A stretch of 64,000 bases of DNA from Leptotrichia buccalis C-1013-b (lineage in GTDB: Bacteria > Fusobacteriota > Fusobacteriia > Fusobacteriales > Leptotrichiaceae): assembly GCF_000023905.1 (NCBI RefSeq), contig NC_013192.1, positions 1,860,001 to 1,924,000 of the forward strand, given 5' to 3'. The position numbers and the translations under genes are program-made. The notes under the pieces were generated by a model. It was not told where the DNA came from and made no database searches. It saw only the letters and a list, made by a program, of their open reading frames with translations. Shown here in pieces: positions 24,688-32,004 of the stretch; positions within the stretch are counted from its first letter, which is position 1; each line of letters starts with the position of its first letter.

Positions 24688-24870
24688 CTAGAATTTAATC
24701 CCAACTTGTTTTTCAATACTTTTTACTGTTCCTACAGGTATATCTTTTGAATATGGTACTGTGACCACACCTTCCACACCTGGGATCATCCATTGATAAT
24801 GACTACCTTTTATACGTACAACTTTTCCGCCTAATTTTCTAAATCTTTTTTCGATTTTTCTATATGACAT
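24688..24870 (-). CDS. hicA: HicA mRNA interferase toxin
   Basis: This 60-aa dsRBD-fold toxin cleaves mRNA and tmRNA when free of HicB. The family pattern is intact: SYRKIEKRFRKLGGKVVRIKGSHYQWM, with the catalytic His in GSHYQW, and a second strand pair leading to VTVPYSKDIPVGTVKSIEKQVGI. I start at the second ATG (24870), 9 nt after AAGGGA; the upstream ATG at 24879 touches that SD. It has its own consensus promoter with a palindromic operator. The usual tight link to hicB is lost (297 bp). The toxin residues look functional, so retained antitoxin control is expected. Confidence 0.88.
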   Translation of the reverse strand: MSYRKIEKRFRKLGGKVVRIKGSHYQWMIPGVEGVVTVPYSKDIPVGTVKSIEKQVGIKF

Positions 24871-24981
24871 AAATATCATTCCCTTCTAAAATAACGTTAA
24901 TCATAACTTCTAATAGAAAGTATCTGAAAATTAGGAATAGTTGAAAAGTTTTACAAATAGTCATTTTCAACTTACAAGTCT

Positions 24982-25010
24982 ATTATAACACGTATTCAGT
25001 ACATTGTCAA
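24982..25010 (-). promoter_or_regulatory. Consensus hicA promoter with operator in the spacer
   Basis: On the minus strand TTGACA (25005-25010), exactly 17 bp, and TATAAT (24982-24987). A 13/15 match to ACGTATTNAATACGT occupies 24990-25004, between the two boxes. A bound HicB dimer would block RNA polymerase. The leader to the hicA ATG is about 105 nt. Confidence 0.78.
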
Positions 25011-25029
25011 TAGTTTTTTAAAAATTTTT

Positions 25030-25067
25030 TTAGAAAAAATCACAGCCAATATTTTTAACTGTGATTT
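25030..25067 (-). terminator. Terminator of secG
   Basis: AAATCACAG (25037-25045) and CTGTGATTT (25059-25067) form a 9-bp stem. On the minus strand a T-rich tail follows. It separates the tpiA-secG unit from hicA. Confidence 0.7.
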
Positions 25068-25102
25068 CAATACTTTTATAAAATCAAAAAATTATTTTTC
25101 CA

Positions 25103-25312
25103 TTACGATCTTACAATTTGGAATAAAATTGCAACGACTAGAAATAATGTCGCAACAATTTCTGTAAATTTTTCGATTCCTTCTTTTTCTTCATCCAAAA
25201 TATTAGCAGAACTTTTTGCTAAACCTTGGCTTCTGTCTGGCTGTAGTAAAATTACGCTTATCATAATGATTGATAAAATTACTAAAGCTATAATTAATAA
25301 ATTTTCTAACAC
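25103..25312 (-). CDS. secG: Preprotein translocase subunit SecG
   Basis: This 69-aa two-helix membrane protein of the SecYEG channel eases SecA-driven export. Helix 1 is LLIIALVILSIIMISVILLQP. The conserved cytoplasmic loop DRSQGLAKSSANILDEEKEGIEKFT replaces the usual QxGKGxGLG stretch, and helix 2 is IVATLFLVVAILFQIV. The start is a GTG at 25312 with a strong AGGAGG SD. It follows tpiA by about 60 bp on the same strand, an order also seen in other low-GC bacteria with tpi/secG neighbourhoods. Its terminator is at 25030-25067. Confidence 0.85.
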   Translation of the reverse strand: MLENLLIIALVILSIIMISVILLQPDRSQGLAKSSANILDEEKEGIEKFTEIVATLFLVVAILFQIVRS

Positions 25313-25373
25313 GTGTTCCTCCTATAATTTACAAAACAAGAGAATAGCTAATCAATTTTATTTTTTAAATCAA

Positions 25374-26141
25374 TTATTTAGCTGCTGCATCTCCGGCTTT
25401 TATTATTACAGCGAATTTTTCAGGAATTAAACTTGCTCCTCCTACTAATCCACCGTCAATGTCTGTTTGAGCGATTAAGTCAGCTGCATTTGCGTCGTTC
25501 ATTGATCCACCATATTGAACTGTCACGTTTTCTGCAACTTCTTTTCCATATAAGTCAGTTAATAATCCTCTGATGAATGCGTGAACTTCTTGAGCTTGTT
25601 CTGGAGTGGCAGTTTTACCTGTTCCAATTGCCCATACTGGTTCATATGCAAGTACAACGTTTGCCATTTCAGCGGCTGTAACATCTTTTAATCCACCAAC
25701 AATTTGAGTTTTCACAACATCATTAGTAGTTCCAGCTTCTCTTTCTTCCAATTTTTCCCCAATACATAAGATTGGTTTCAAATCGTGCGCTAATGCTGAT
25801 TTTACTTTTTCATTGATGATTTCATCAGTTTCATGGTAATATTCTCTTCTTTCAGAGTGTCCTAAAATTACATATTCTACACCTAAATCTTTTAACATCA
25901 ATGGTGAAACTTCTCCAGTATATGCTCCGCTTTCTTTAGCGTTCATATTTTCAGCAGCGATTTTAATGTTGCTTCCTGCAGTTTCTCTAGTCGCTGTTTC
26001 TAATGCAGTGAAAGGCGCTCCGATTACGATTCCTGCATTTTTCACATCTGCTACTAAAGGTTTTAATTCATTGAAGAATTGTGCAGCCTCTTTTGCAGTT
26101 TTGTTCATTTTCCAGTTTCCAGCTACTATTACTTTTCTCAT
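25374..26141 (-). CDS. tpiA: Triosephosphate isomerase
   Basis: This TIM barrel interconverts DHAP and glyceraldehyde-3-phosphate in glycolysis. It has 255 aa, the standard length, when started at the ATG at 26141 (GGAGAAACT before it). The longer in-frame extension has no family counterpart. Catalytic and ligand residues are visible: Asn and Lys in GNWKMN, the electrophilic His in VEYVILGHSERREY, the general base Glu in VLAYEPVWAIGTG, and the phosphate loop YGGSMNDANA with GGLVGGASL. With aldolase (5.6 kb) and GpmI (30.4 kb) it makes glycolysis well represented in this window. Confidence 0.96.
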   Translation of the reverse strand: MRKVIVAGNWKMNKTAKEAAQFFNELKPLVADVKNAGIVIGAPFTALETATRETAGSNIKIAAENMNAKESGAYTGEVSPLMLKDLGVEYVILGHSERREYYHETDEIINEKVKSALAHDLKPILCIGEKLEEREAGTTNDVVKTQIVGGLKDVTAAEMANVVLAYEPVWAIGTGKTATPEQAQEVHAFIRGLLTDLYGKEVAENVTVQYGGSMNDANAADLIAQTDIDGGLVGGASLIPEKFAVIIKAGDAAAK

Positions 26142-26336
26142 AGTTTCTCCTCCATTATTTATTTGATATTTTACATTTTCTTTTATTTTATCACATATTA
26201 CTTTTTTTATCAATGCTAAATAAACTATTTTTTACCTTTTACAACGGATTTTTAATTTGATTTTTCAGATTTTTTATGTTAAAATTCTTTACGTAATCAA
26301 GTAAATTAAATATTTAAAATATATTAGGAGGAGTTT

Positions 26337-26696
26337 ATGGGTAATAATATCAGTGAGCAAAAATCAATTGCAGGATTAAGAGCAAATGCAGCTGCTTTTA
26401 TAGTAAATCTGAGCTTTTTTATGGGACTTGGCTTATTAATTCCAATTTTTGCATTAATTTTAGAAGATAAAAATAATTTTGTAAGAGCATATTCAAAGCA
26501 GACTTTGGCAATTACAATTTTAACTTTAGTGTCATTTTTATTAAATTTTATTATATTTATCGGAAATCTAGCTTTTTTTATAATTTTTATATTATTAATT
26601 ATTTTTCAAATTGTTGCGGCGGGAGCATCAATTTTAGAAAAAGAATTTAAAATTCCTTATATAGAAAAAATTGTAAATTTATTATTTGTAGACTAA
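26337..26696 (+). CDS. DUF4870-like small membrane protein
   Basis: This 119-aa protein has three to four hydrophobic helices: AAAFIVNLSFFMGLGLLIPIFALIL, TLAITILTLVSFLLNFIIFIGN and LAFFIIFILLIIFQIVAAGAS. Between the first two lies FVRAYSKQTLAITIL, the conserved segment (xxRxHxxQAL-like) of the DUF4870/Tic20-like family. No biochemical role is established for the bacterial members. The ATG follows AGGAGG. It stands alone between divergent tpiA and the tRNA cluster, and a hairpin follows it. Confidence 0.72.
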   Translation: MGNNISEQKSIAGLRANAAAFIVNLSFFMGLGLLIPIFALILEDKNNFVRAYSKQTLAITILTLVSFLLNFIIFIGNLAFFIIFILLIIFQIVAAGASILEKEFKIPYIEKIVNLLFVD

Positions 26697-26727
26697 AGAT
26701 AAATATATTTTTTAAAATAATCAAGGC

Positions 26728-26757
26728 AGGGACAATTCAGATATGCGAATGGTCCCT
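26728..26757 (+). terminator. Hairpin after the DUF4870-like gene
   Basis: AGGGAC and GTCCCT pair across 18 nt. No T run follows on the plus strand, so terminator activity is uncertain. Confidence 0.4.
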
Positions 26758-26780
26758 TCTAAAAAAAATTAAAAAAGTTA

Positions 26781-26810
26781 TTGACAAATTATAAAAACAT
26801 ATGATATACT
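26781..26810 (+). promoter_or_regulatory. Promoter of the tRNA cluster
   Basis: TTGACA (26781-26786), an 18-bp spacer and TATACT (26805-26810) lie just before tRNA-Ser, giving a start about 10 nt upstream of the tRNA. Confidence 0.7.
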
Positions 26811-26825
26811 AATTGAGTAACGTAT

Positions 26826-26912
26826 GGGTGGATGTCCGAACGGCTAAGGGACCGGTCTTGAAAACCGGCGAAATCGCAAGATGTCTGGGTTCGAATCCCA
26901 GTTCACCCGCCA
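26826..26912 (+). tRNA. tRNA-Ser (UGA)
   Basis: The class II cloverleaf has an encoded CCA. The acceptor GGGTGGA pairs with TTCACCC including G-T pairs. The anticodon loop CTTGAAA gives TGA at 26859-26861. A long variable arm (GCGAAATCGC region) and GGTTCGAATCC as T-loop complete it. Confidence 0.95.
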
Positions 26913-26931
26913 TTTAAAATTTATATTTTTT

Positions 26932-27025
26932 GGAGAAGTGGCAGAGAGGCCGAATGCGCTCCCCTGCTAAGGGAGTATCCGGGCTAAAACTTGGATCGAG
27001 GGTTCAAATCCCTCCTTCTCCGCCA
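26932..27025 (+). tRNA. tRNA-Ser (GCU)
   Basis: Acceptor GGAGAAG/CTTCTCC, anticodon stem CTCCC/GGGAG with GCT at 26966-26968, an extended variable arm, T-loop GGTTCAAATCC and an encoded CCA. It lies 19 bp after the first tRNA-Ser, in the same transcript. Confidence 0.95.
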
Positions 27026-27053
27026 TTTTTTTTTAATAAACTAATTAATAAAT

Positions 27054-27130
<77 letters not shown>

Positions 27131-27280
27131 TTAAATAAAATAATACTTTATTACATAACTTGAAGAGATTTAAAAATATCTTTGGAGATAATTTGGGGAC
27201 ATTTTTAAAATTCTTCATTTTTTTATTTCTGTAAGTATATTTATTGCTTTATTTCCATTTTTATTTATTAAATATATAAA

Positions 27281-27315
27281 AAAAGACTATCTTAAAAATA
27301 TTAGGATAGTCTTTT
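27281..27315. terminator. Bidirectional terminator between the tRNA cluster and rpsT
   Basis: A perfect 11-bp stem AAAAGACTATC (27281-27291) with GATAGTCTTTT (27305-27315) has A-rich and T-rich sides, so it serves the plus-strand tRNAs and minus-strand rpsT. Confidence 0.8.
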
Positions 27316-27369
27316 ATTTTAATTGTTAATCTTAAAAAAATTTTTTTAAAATCAATCAGTGACAAAAAA

Positions 27370-27636
27370 TTAATTTGCCAATGCATTAACTTTTAATGTT
27401 AATCTAGATTTTTTTCTTGATGCAGTGTTTTTCTTAAGAACACCTTTTGTTACAGCTTTATCTAATTCTTTATATGCTGCACTTAATGCTGATTTAGCTT
27501 CGTCGACATTTTTAGCTTCAACAGCGGCAAGCACTTTTTTTACGAAAGTTTTAGTTCTACTTCTAATAGCTTGATTTCTAGCTGCATTTCTTTCACCAAT
27601 AAAAACTCTTTTTTTAGATGATTTTGAATGTGCCAT
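27370..27636 (-). CDS. rpsT: 30S ribosomal protein S20
   Basis: S20 is a helical, basic protein of the small subunit that binds 16S rRNA. It starts MAHSKSSKKRVFIGERNAARNQAIRSRTKTFVKKV and ends RKKSRLTLKVNALAN, an unambiguous S20. With the ATG at 27636 (AAAGGAG six bases before it) it has 88 aa, the family length; the upstream in-frame TTG is not needed. It is monocistronic, with its own promoter and a shared terminator. Confidence 0.95.
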   Translation of the reverse strand: MAHSKSSKKRVFIGERNAARNQAIRSRTKTFVKKVLAAVEAKNVDEAKSALSAAYKELDKAVTKGVLKKNTASRKKSRLTLKVNALAN

Positions 27637-27708
27637 TTTTTCTCCTTTCAATAATTTTTACTTATGAAATAAAATGCTATATAATTCAATATATGCAAAT
27701 TACACAAT

Positions 27709-27737
27709 ATATTATCATTTTTTTCAATAAAAATCAA
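27709..27737 (-). promoter_or_regulatory. Promoter of rpsT
   Basis: On the minus strand TTGATT (27732-27737), 17 bp, and TAATAT (27709-27714). The leader is about 65 nt. Confidence 0.55.
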
Positions 27738-27768
27738 GATATAAAGAACAAATTTTTTTCTATATTGT

Positions 27769-27915
27769 CCATTATGAGTTATCTTGATTAATAATAGTTT
27801 ATTCTTTTATGTTTTTTAATTTATTTTAACACAAGGAAATGGTGTCTAATGCCCTTACGTTACAAAAAAATTAAATAAAAAATAGAAAAAAACTACTATT
27901 AATCATAATGGTTAT
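27769..27915. repeat. Small element with inverted ends (MITE-like)
   Basis: CCATTATGA then TTGATTAATAATAGTTT on the left is matched on the right by the reverse complement (AAACTACTATTAATCATAATGG). The enclosed 100 bp is AT-rich and noncoding. The right end resembles 62980-63020. It lies in the 566-bp gap between rpsT and tetR, where I see no gene. Confidence 0.45.
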
Positions 27916-27948
27916 AAATAAATAAAATTAGAAAAGTACAATTTCAAT

Positions 27949-28065
27949 AAACCTATTTGATAACCATGTAAATTTAGAAATATAATGAAATAAATATTAT
28001 TCGCAAGAGGTCAAACCCTTGTTAAATATAAAGAATATTAAGTTTCTAAACAATTCTAATATTAA
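27949..28065 (+). repeat. Interspersed repeat, family B, copy 1
   Basis: The block starts ATAAACCTATTTGATAACCA, then a G-rich hairpin-like core (AGAGGTC/ACCCTT), then a tail TTTCTAAACAATTCTAATAT. Order and sequence match 44999-45115 with many transitions. No ORF is present. Confidence 0.55.
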
Positions 28066-28133
28066 AAATAATTGGGTATAATCTAAATTTATACATTAGA
28101 GAAATTATAAATTTTAAAAAATCTCAAATAAAC

Positions 28134-28179
28134 TTGACAGTGATAAGATTTAATTGTATAATCTTTACAGTGGTAAGAT
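28134..28179 (+). promoter_or_regulatory. tetR promoter with two operator-like direct repeats
   Basis: TTGACA (28134-28139), 17 bp, TATAAT (28157-28162) is a consensus promoter. ACAGTGATAAGAT (28137-28149) and ACAGTGGTAAGAT (28167-28179) are 12/13 identical and exactly 30 bp apart, about three helical turns. They cover the -35 box and the start site. TTAC-AGTG-GTAA within the second is a short palindrome. Autorepression by the TetR protein is the natural reading. Confidence 0.7.
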
Positions 28180-28202
28180 ATAGAAGTTAGGAGAAGCTAA
28201 AT

Positions 28203-28805
28203 ATGGAAAAATCTAAAAAAAGTTACCATCATGGAAATTTACGGGAAGAATTGATTGAAAAAGGGATAGAGCTGATAAATGAAGTGGGAGAAGAAAAATT
28301 ATCTTTAAGAAAAGTGGCTAAAATGTGTGGAGTAAGCAATGCAGCACCGTATACATATTTTAAGAAAAAAAGTGATTTACTTTACGCAATGAGCGATTAT
28401 ATATGGGGAATATTGGCAGCCGAACTGGATAAAACAAGGAAAAGATATGAAAATCAAGAGGATTTATTGGTAAAATTAGGAAAAACATATGTTATGTTTT
28501 TTTGTGGAAATCATAGATACTATCATTTTATAATTTCAAGAAAAAATATGAAAATAGATTTATTCTCAAAGTTTTCAAAAGTAGAAAATAATAATGAAAA
28601 AGCCTTTAGTATATTAAAATTTGAGGCAACGAAAATACTAAAAAAAATGGGAGTGTCAAATCAGGCTATACAAGATAAAATTGTGGCAATGTGGGCGTTG
28701 GTACAAGGATTGACAACAATAATGATTACAAATGATATAAAGTATTCTGAAAGCTGGGAAGAAAAAATAGAGGAAATAATAAAATCAGTTTGTATAGCAA
28801 AGTAA
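28203..28805 (+). CDS. TetR/AcrR family transcriptional regulator
   Basis: This 200-aa dimeric repressor has an N-terminal helix-turn-helix at residues about 10-55 (REELIEKGIELINEVGEEKLSLRKVAKMCGVSNAAPYTYFKKKSDLLYA), the canonical TetR pattern. The C-terminal ligand-binding helices (residues 60-200) contain aromatic and Met-rich stretches (YVMFFCGNHRYYHFIISRKNMK, IVAMWALVQGLTTIMIT). The ligand is unknown. The ATG follows TTAGGAGAAG. Two flavodoxin-like oxidoreductase genes follow on the same strand and are the probable targets, together with its own promoter. Confidence 0.88.
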   Translation: MEKSKKSYHHGNLREELIEKGIELINEVGEEKLSLRKVAKMCGVSNAAPYTYFKKKSDLLYAMSDYIWGILAAELDKTRKRYENQEDLLVKLGKTYVMFFCGNHRYYHFIISRKNMKIDLFSKFSKVENNNEKAFSILKFEATKILKKMGVSNQAIQDKIVAMWALVQGLTTIMITNDIKYSESWEEKIEEIIKSVCIAK

Positions 28806-28911
28806 TCTTAAAAGAGAATTGAAAAGTTGCTAGTTGCTGTATGAGTTTGAATCTTAAATTTAGTAGTTAAATTTCAGATAGATTTTAATATATCTATGGA
28901 AGGTGATAAAT

Positions 28912-29451
28912 ATGGAATTAATTATACATGATTTAGATAATGAAAAATTGGAAAATTTAAAGTGGGAAATTGAAAAAAAGGAAAAAATTATGGATAAAAT
29001 AAAAGAGAGTATAGATCAAAAGAAAATAATCGATGATGAAGATATATCTATAATTTGTGATAATAATAAAATTAAAAGCTGTATGGGATGTTTTGAATGC
29101 TGGATTAAAACTCCAGGGAAATGTAAAATTAGAGACGGATATGAAAATTTAGCAAAATTATATTCCAAAGCAGACAAAGTTGTGATTATAAGTCAATGTG
29201 TTTATGGTTCTTACAGTCCATTTGTAAAAAATGTGCTAGATAGGACAATCCCATATTTATTACCATTTTTTAAATTCAAAAATAAAGAGATGCACCATAT
29301 CACACGAAATAAAACAAAATTTGACTTAAATGTATATTTTTATGGAAAAAATTTGTCACCAAATGAAAAGACAGTTGCTAAAGAAATAGTAAAGGCTAAT
29401 AGCGTGAATTTAGATGTGAAAAATTTTAAGGTTTCTTTTTTAGAAAATTAG
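28912..29451 (+). CDS. Flavodoxin-like NAD(P)H-dependent FMN oxidoreductase with a Cys-rich loop
   Basis: This protein of about 179 aa has the NADPH-dependent FMN reductase/iron-sulfur flavoprotein layout. After an unusual charged N-terminal helix (LENLKWEIEKKEKIMDKIKESIDQ) come SCMGCFECWIKTPGKCKIRD and KADKVVIISQCVYGSYSPFVKNVLDRTIPYLLPFF. The CxxCxxC...C loop in that family usually lies beside the flavin. The normal N-terminal phosphate-binding loop is degenerate. The ATG at 28912 follows GGAAGGTG; the earlier GTG overlaps that SD. It is the first of two such genes behind tetR. The substrate is unknown; quinone or electrophile reduction is a guess. Confidence 0.72.
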   Translation: MELIIHDLDNEKLENLKWEIEKKEKIMDKIKESIDQKKIIDDEDISIICDNNKIKSCMGCFECWIKTPGKCKIRDGYENLAKLYSKADKVVIISQCVYGSYSPFVKNVLDRTIPYLLPFFKFKNKEMHHITRNKTKFDLNVYFYGKNLSPNEKTVAKEIVKANSVNLDVKNFKVSFLEN

Positions 29452-29465
29452 GAGAATGATGAAAT

Positions 29466-30095
29466 ATGAAAATTAGTATAATAAATGGAAGTCCAAAAGT
29501 AGGCAAAAGTAATTCTGAAATATTAGGAAATTATATTTTACCCTTGCTTAAAGACAATGAAATAAAAAAATATTATTCGATTTCTGTTAGATTAAATGAT
29601 AAAATTAAAAATGAAATTCATAGCAGTGATATTTTGATATTTCTTTTTCCCCTCTATGTTGATGGGATTCCGTCCAATCTGTTAAAATTACTTGTAGAAT
29701 TTGAAAAGGAAAAAGTTATAAAATCTGAAACTAAAATTTATTGCATAGCTAATAATGGATTTTATGAAGGCAAACAAAATCGGTTGGCAATTTTGCAGAT
29801 GAAAAATTGGTGCGAGAAAGTTAAGGCAGACTGGGGACAAGGAATTGGTCTAGGTGCAGGAGAACTGTTGCCGTATTTGAAAAAATATAAACTGGGACAA
29901 GGACCACTCAAAAATTTAGGTAAAGTATTAGATAAATTTTCTACTAATATTCTAACTCTAAAAAGTGATAAGGATATTTATATAAATCCAAATTGGTTAA
30001 AAAGCCTGTATTTTTTTCAAGGTTCAATTTCATGGATTTTAAAAGGTAGAAAGAATAATTTGAGAATAAGGGAACTTTTTAGAAGAAGTAATTAA
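29466..30095 (+). CDS. Flavodoxin-like NAD(P)H-dependent oxidoreductase
   Basis: This is a 209-aa flavodoxin-fold protein. The first strand and FMN-phosphate loop are intact (MKISIINGSPKVGKSNSEILG), followed by SDILIFLFPLYVDGIPSNLLKLL, the family's aromatic/flavin-contact block, and IYCIANNGFYEGKQN. The C-terminal helices (WLKSLYFFQGSISWILKGRKNNLRIRELF) are longer than in minimal flavodoxins. It lies 14 bp after the preceding flavoprotein with an AGGAG SD, so both are one operon under tetR. It may act with that protein as a heteromeric reductase; this is inferred. Confidence 0.72.
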   Translation: MKISIINGSPKVGKSNSEILGNYILPLLKDNEIKKYYSISVRLNDKIKNEIHSSDILIFLFPLYVDGIPSNLLKLLVEFEKEKVIKSETKIYCIANNGFYEGKQNRLAILQMKNWCEKVKADWGQGIGLGAGELLPYLKKYKLGQGPLKNLGKVLDKFSTNILTLKSDKDIYINPNWLKSLYFFQGSISWILKGRKNNLRIRELFRRSN

Positions 30096-30104
30096 AATTT
30101 AGGA

Positions 30105-30235
30105 ATATTTCAAAAAAATGCTTAGACAAGTAAGGATTCTAAAGGGGATGGCTACTGTTCCCCTTTGCTTAAAAAAAAGAAAAAATATAAAAATTATAGA
30201 AAAGACATTTATTAATAATAATTCTTTCGAATAAC
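30105..30235 (-). repeat. Interspersed hairpin repeat, family A, copy 2 (inverted)
   Basis: Read on the minus strand this repeats the T-rich lead-in, the AAAGGGGA/TCCCCTTT hairpin (30141-30166) and GTCTAAGCATTTTTTTG of copy 1 at 8281-8391. The loop differs by one base (GTAGCCA against GTCGCCA). The second nested hairpin of copy 1 is absent. It directly follows the flavoprotein operon and may terminate it. Confidence 0.7.
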
Positions 30236-30287
30236 TACATTGAAAAACTATATAAATTGACAGAGATAAATTTTTTGTTCAAATTCC

Positions 30288-30316
30288 TTGATAAATTTAG
30301 AAAAAATTTGTATAAT
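30288..30316 (+). promoter_or_regulatory. Promoter of gpmI
   Basis: TTGATA (30288-30293), 17 bp, TATAAT (30311-30316), about 45 bp before the gpmI start. Confidence 0.6.
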
Positions 30317-30363
30317 AGATGTAGAAAAAGAAAGTTATTTAAAAAATGGAAGGAAGAATGCTT

Positions 30364-31899
30364 ATGAAGAAAAGACCAGTAGTTTTAATAATTTTGGATG
30401 GATGGGGAATGAACCATCATGAAAATCAGGTTGATGGAGTGAAATTGGCTCATCCGATTAATTTTAACAATTATCTTAAAGAGTACCCTCATACTGAATT
30501 AAGAGCAGATGGAGAATTTGTAGGATTGCCTGAAGGACAGTTTGGAAATTCGGAAGTTGGGCATACAAATATTGGTGCAGGAAGAGTAGTTTACCAAATG
30601 CTGCCAAAAATTTCAAAAGCTATTAAAGAAGGTACAATTTTAGAAAATAAAGTATTATCAGATATTATGGAAACTACAAAAGCGAACGGAAAGGCTTTAC
30701 ATATTACAGGATTAACTTCTGACGGTGGAGTTCATTGCCACATTGAACATTTAATTGGATTAGTTGATATGGCTAAGAAAAAAGGATTGACAGAAGTTTA
30801 TGTTCATGCGATTATGGATGGAAGGGATACGGCTCCTGAAAGTGGAGTAGAATACTTGGCACAATTACAAAAAGCATTGGATGAACTTGGTGTAGGAAAA
30901 ATCGCTACAGTTGTTGGAAGATATTATGCAATGGATAGAGATAACAACTGGGACAGAGTGGAACTTGCCTACGATGCCTTGACTTCTGGAGAAGGAAACT
31001 TAGCGGCTACAGCTGATGAAGCAATTAGAAACTCTTATGCAGATGGAGTTACAGATGAATTTGTAAAACCTGTAAAAGTTGGTGCAAAAGACAATGGATT
31101 GATTAAAGATGGAGACGGTGTAATTTTTGCAAACTTTAGACCTGATAGAGCTAGACAATTGACTAGAACTTTTGTTGATCCTGAGTTTAAAGGATTTGAA
31201 AGAAAAGTTTATCCTAAAGTAAACTTTGTTACAATGGCTCAATATGACGCTACATTTAGCTCACCTGTGGCATATCCGCCTGAAACAATCATAAACGGAT
31301 TTGGGGAAATTGTATCAAAAGCTGGATTAATTCAAGTAAGAACTGCAGAAACTGAAAAATATGCACACGTTACATTCTTCTTCAACGGTGGAAAAGAAGA
31401 ACCATATCCAGGAGAAATCAGATTGCTTTCTGATTCACCAAAAGTTGCAACTTATGATTTACAGCCTGAAATGAGTGCTTACAAAGTTAAGGAAAGATTA
31501 CTTGAAGAATTAAATACTGGAAAAGTTGATACTGTTGTATTGAACTTTGCAAATCCTGACATGGTTGGGCATACTGGAAATGTAGATGCTGTTATTCAGG
31601 CTTGTCAAGCGGTAGATAACTGTACTGGACAAATTGTAAGAAAAGTATTGGAACTAGACGGTGCAGTATTAATTACTGCGGATCATGGAAATGCTGACTT
31701 ATTAGTAAATCCTGAAACTGGAGAACCTCATACAGCTCATACTGTAAACCCTGTTCCTTTCATTTTCATCACAAACGACATGAAAGATGCAAAATTGAGA
31801 ACAGATGGAAAATTGGCTGATATTACTCCAACAATGCTAGATTTACTAGGATTGGAAAAACCAGCTGAAATGGATGGAAGCACATTAATTATTAAATAA
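30364..31899 (+). CDS. gpmI: 2,3-bisphosphoglycerate-independent phosphoglycerate mutase
   Basis: This Mn-dependent enzyme interconverts 3- and 2-phosphoglycerate in glycolysis. It is an alkaline phosphatase-superfamily enzyme with the metal Asp in VVLIILDGWGMNHH, the phosphorylated Ser in FGNSEVGHTNIGAGR, DGRDTAPESG, VVGRYYAMDRDNNWDR, FRPDRARQ and metal ligands in NFANPDMVGHTGN, ITADHGNAD and PHTAHTVNPVPF. The length (about 511 aa) is typical. Of three in-frame ATGs I prefer 30364, which has AAGGAAG seven bases before it; 30346 precedes that SD. It has its own promoter and terminator. Confidence 0.96.
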   Translation: MKKRPVVLIILDGWGMNHHENQVDGVKLAHPINFNNYLKEYPHTELRADGEFVGLPEGQFGNSEVGHTNIGAGRVVYQMLPKISKAIKEGTILENKVLSDIMETTKANGKALHITGLTSDGGVHCHIEHLIGLVDMAKKKGLTEVYVHAIMDGRDTAPESGVEYLAQLQKALDELGVGKIATVVGRYYAMDRDNNWDRVELAYDALTSGEGNLAATADEAIRNSYADGVTDEFVKPVKVGAKDNGLIKDGDGVIFANFRPDRARQLTRTFVDPEFKGFERKVYPKVNFVTMAQYDATFSSPVAYPPETIINGFGEIVSKAGLIQVRTAETEKYAHVTFFFNGGKEEPYPGEIRLLSDSPKVATYDLQPEMSAYKVKERLLEELNTGKVDTVVLNFANPDMVGHTGNVDAVIQACQAVDNCTGQIVRKVLELDGAVLITADHGNADLLVNPETGEPHTAHTVNPVPFIFITNDMKDAKLRTDGKLADITPTMLDLLGLEKPAEMDGSTLIIK

Positions 31900-31965
31900 T
31901 TATGATATTCATTTTAAATAAAAAAGATAATTGGTTAATTTTAACAAAAAAAATAAAACTATTGA

Positions 31966-32004
31966 AAAAATCTCTCTAAAATTTAAATTAGGGAGATTTT
32001 TTTG
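31966..32004 (+). terminator. Terminator of gpmI
   Basis: AAATCTCTC pairs with GGGAGATTT (one G-T pair) around an AT loop, followed by T7. Confidence 0.75.
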
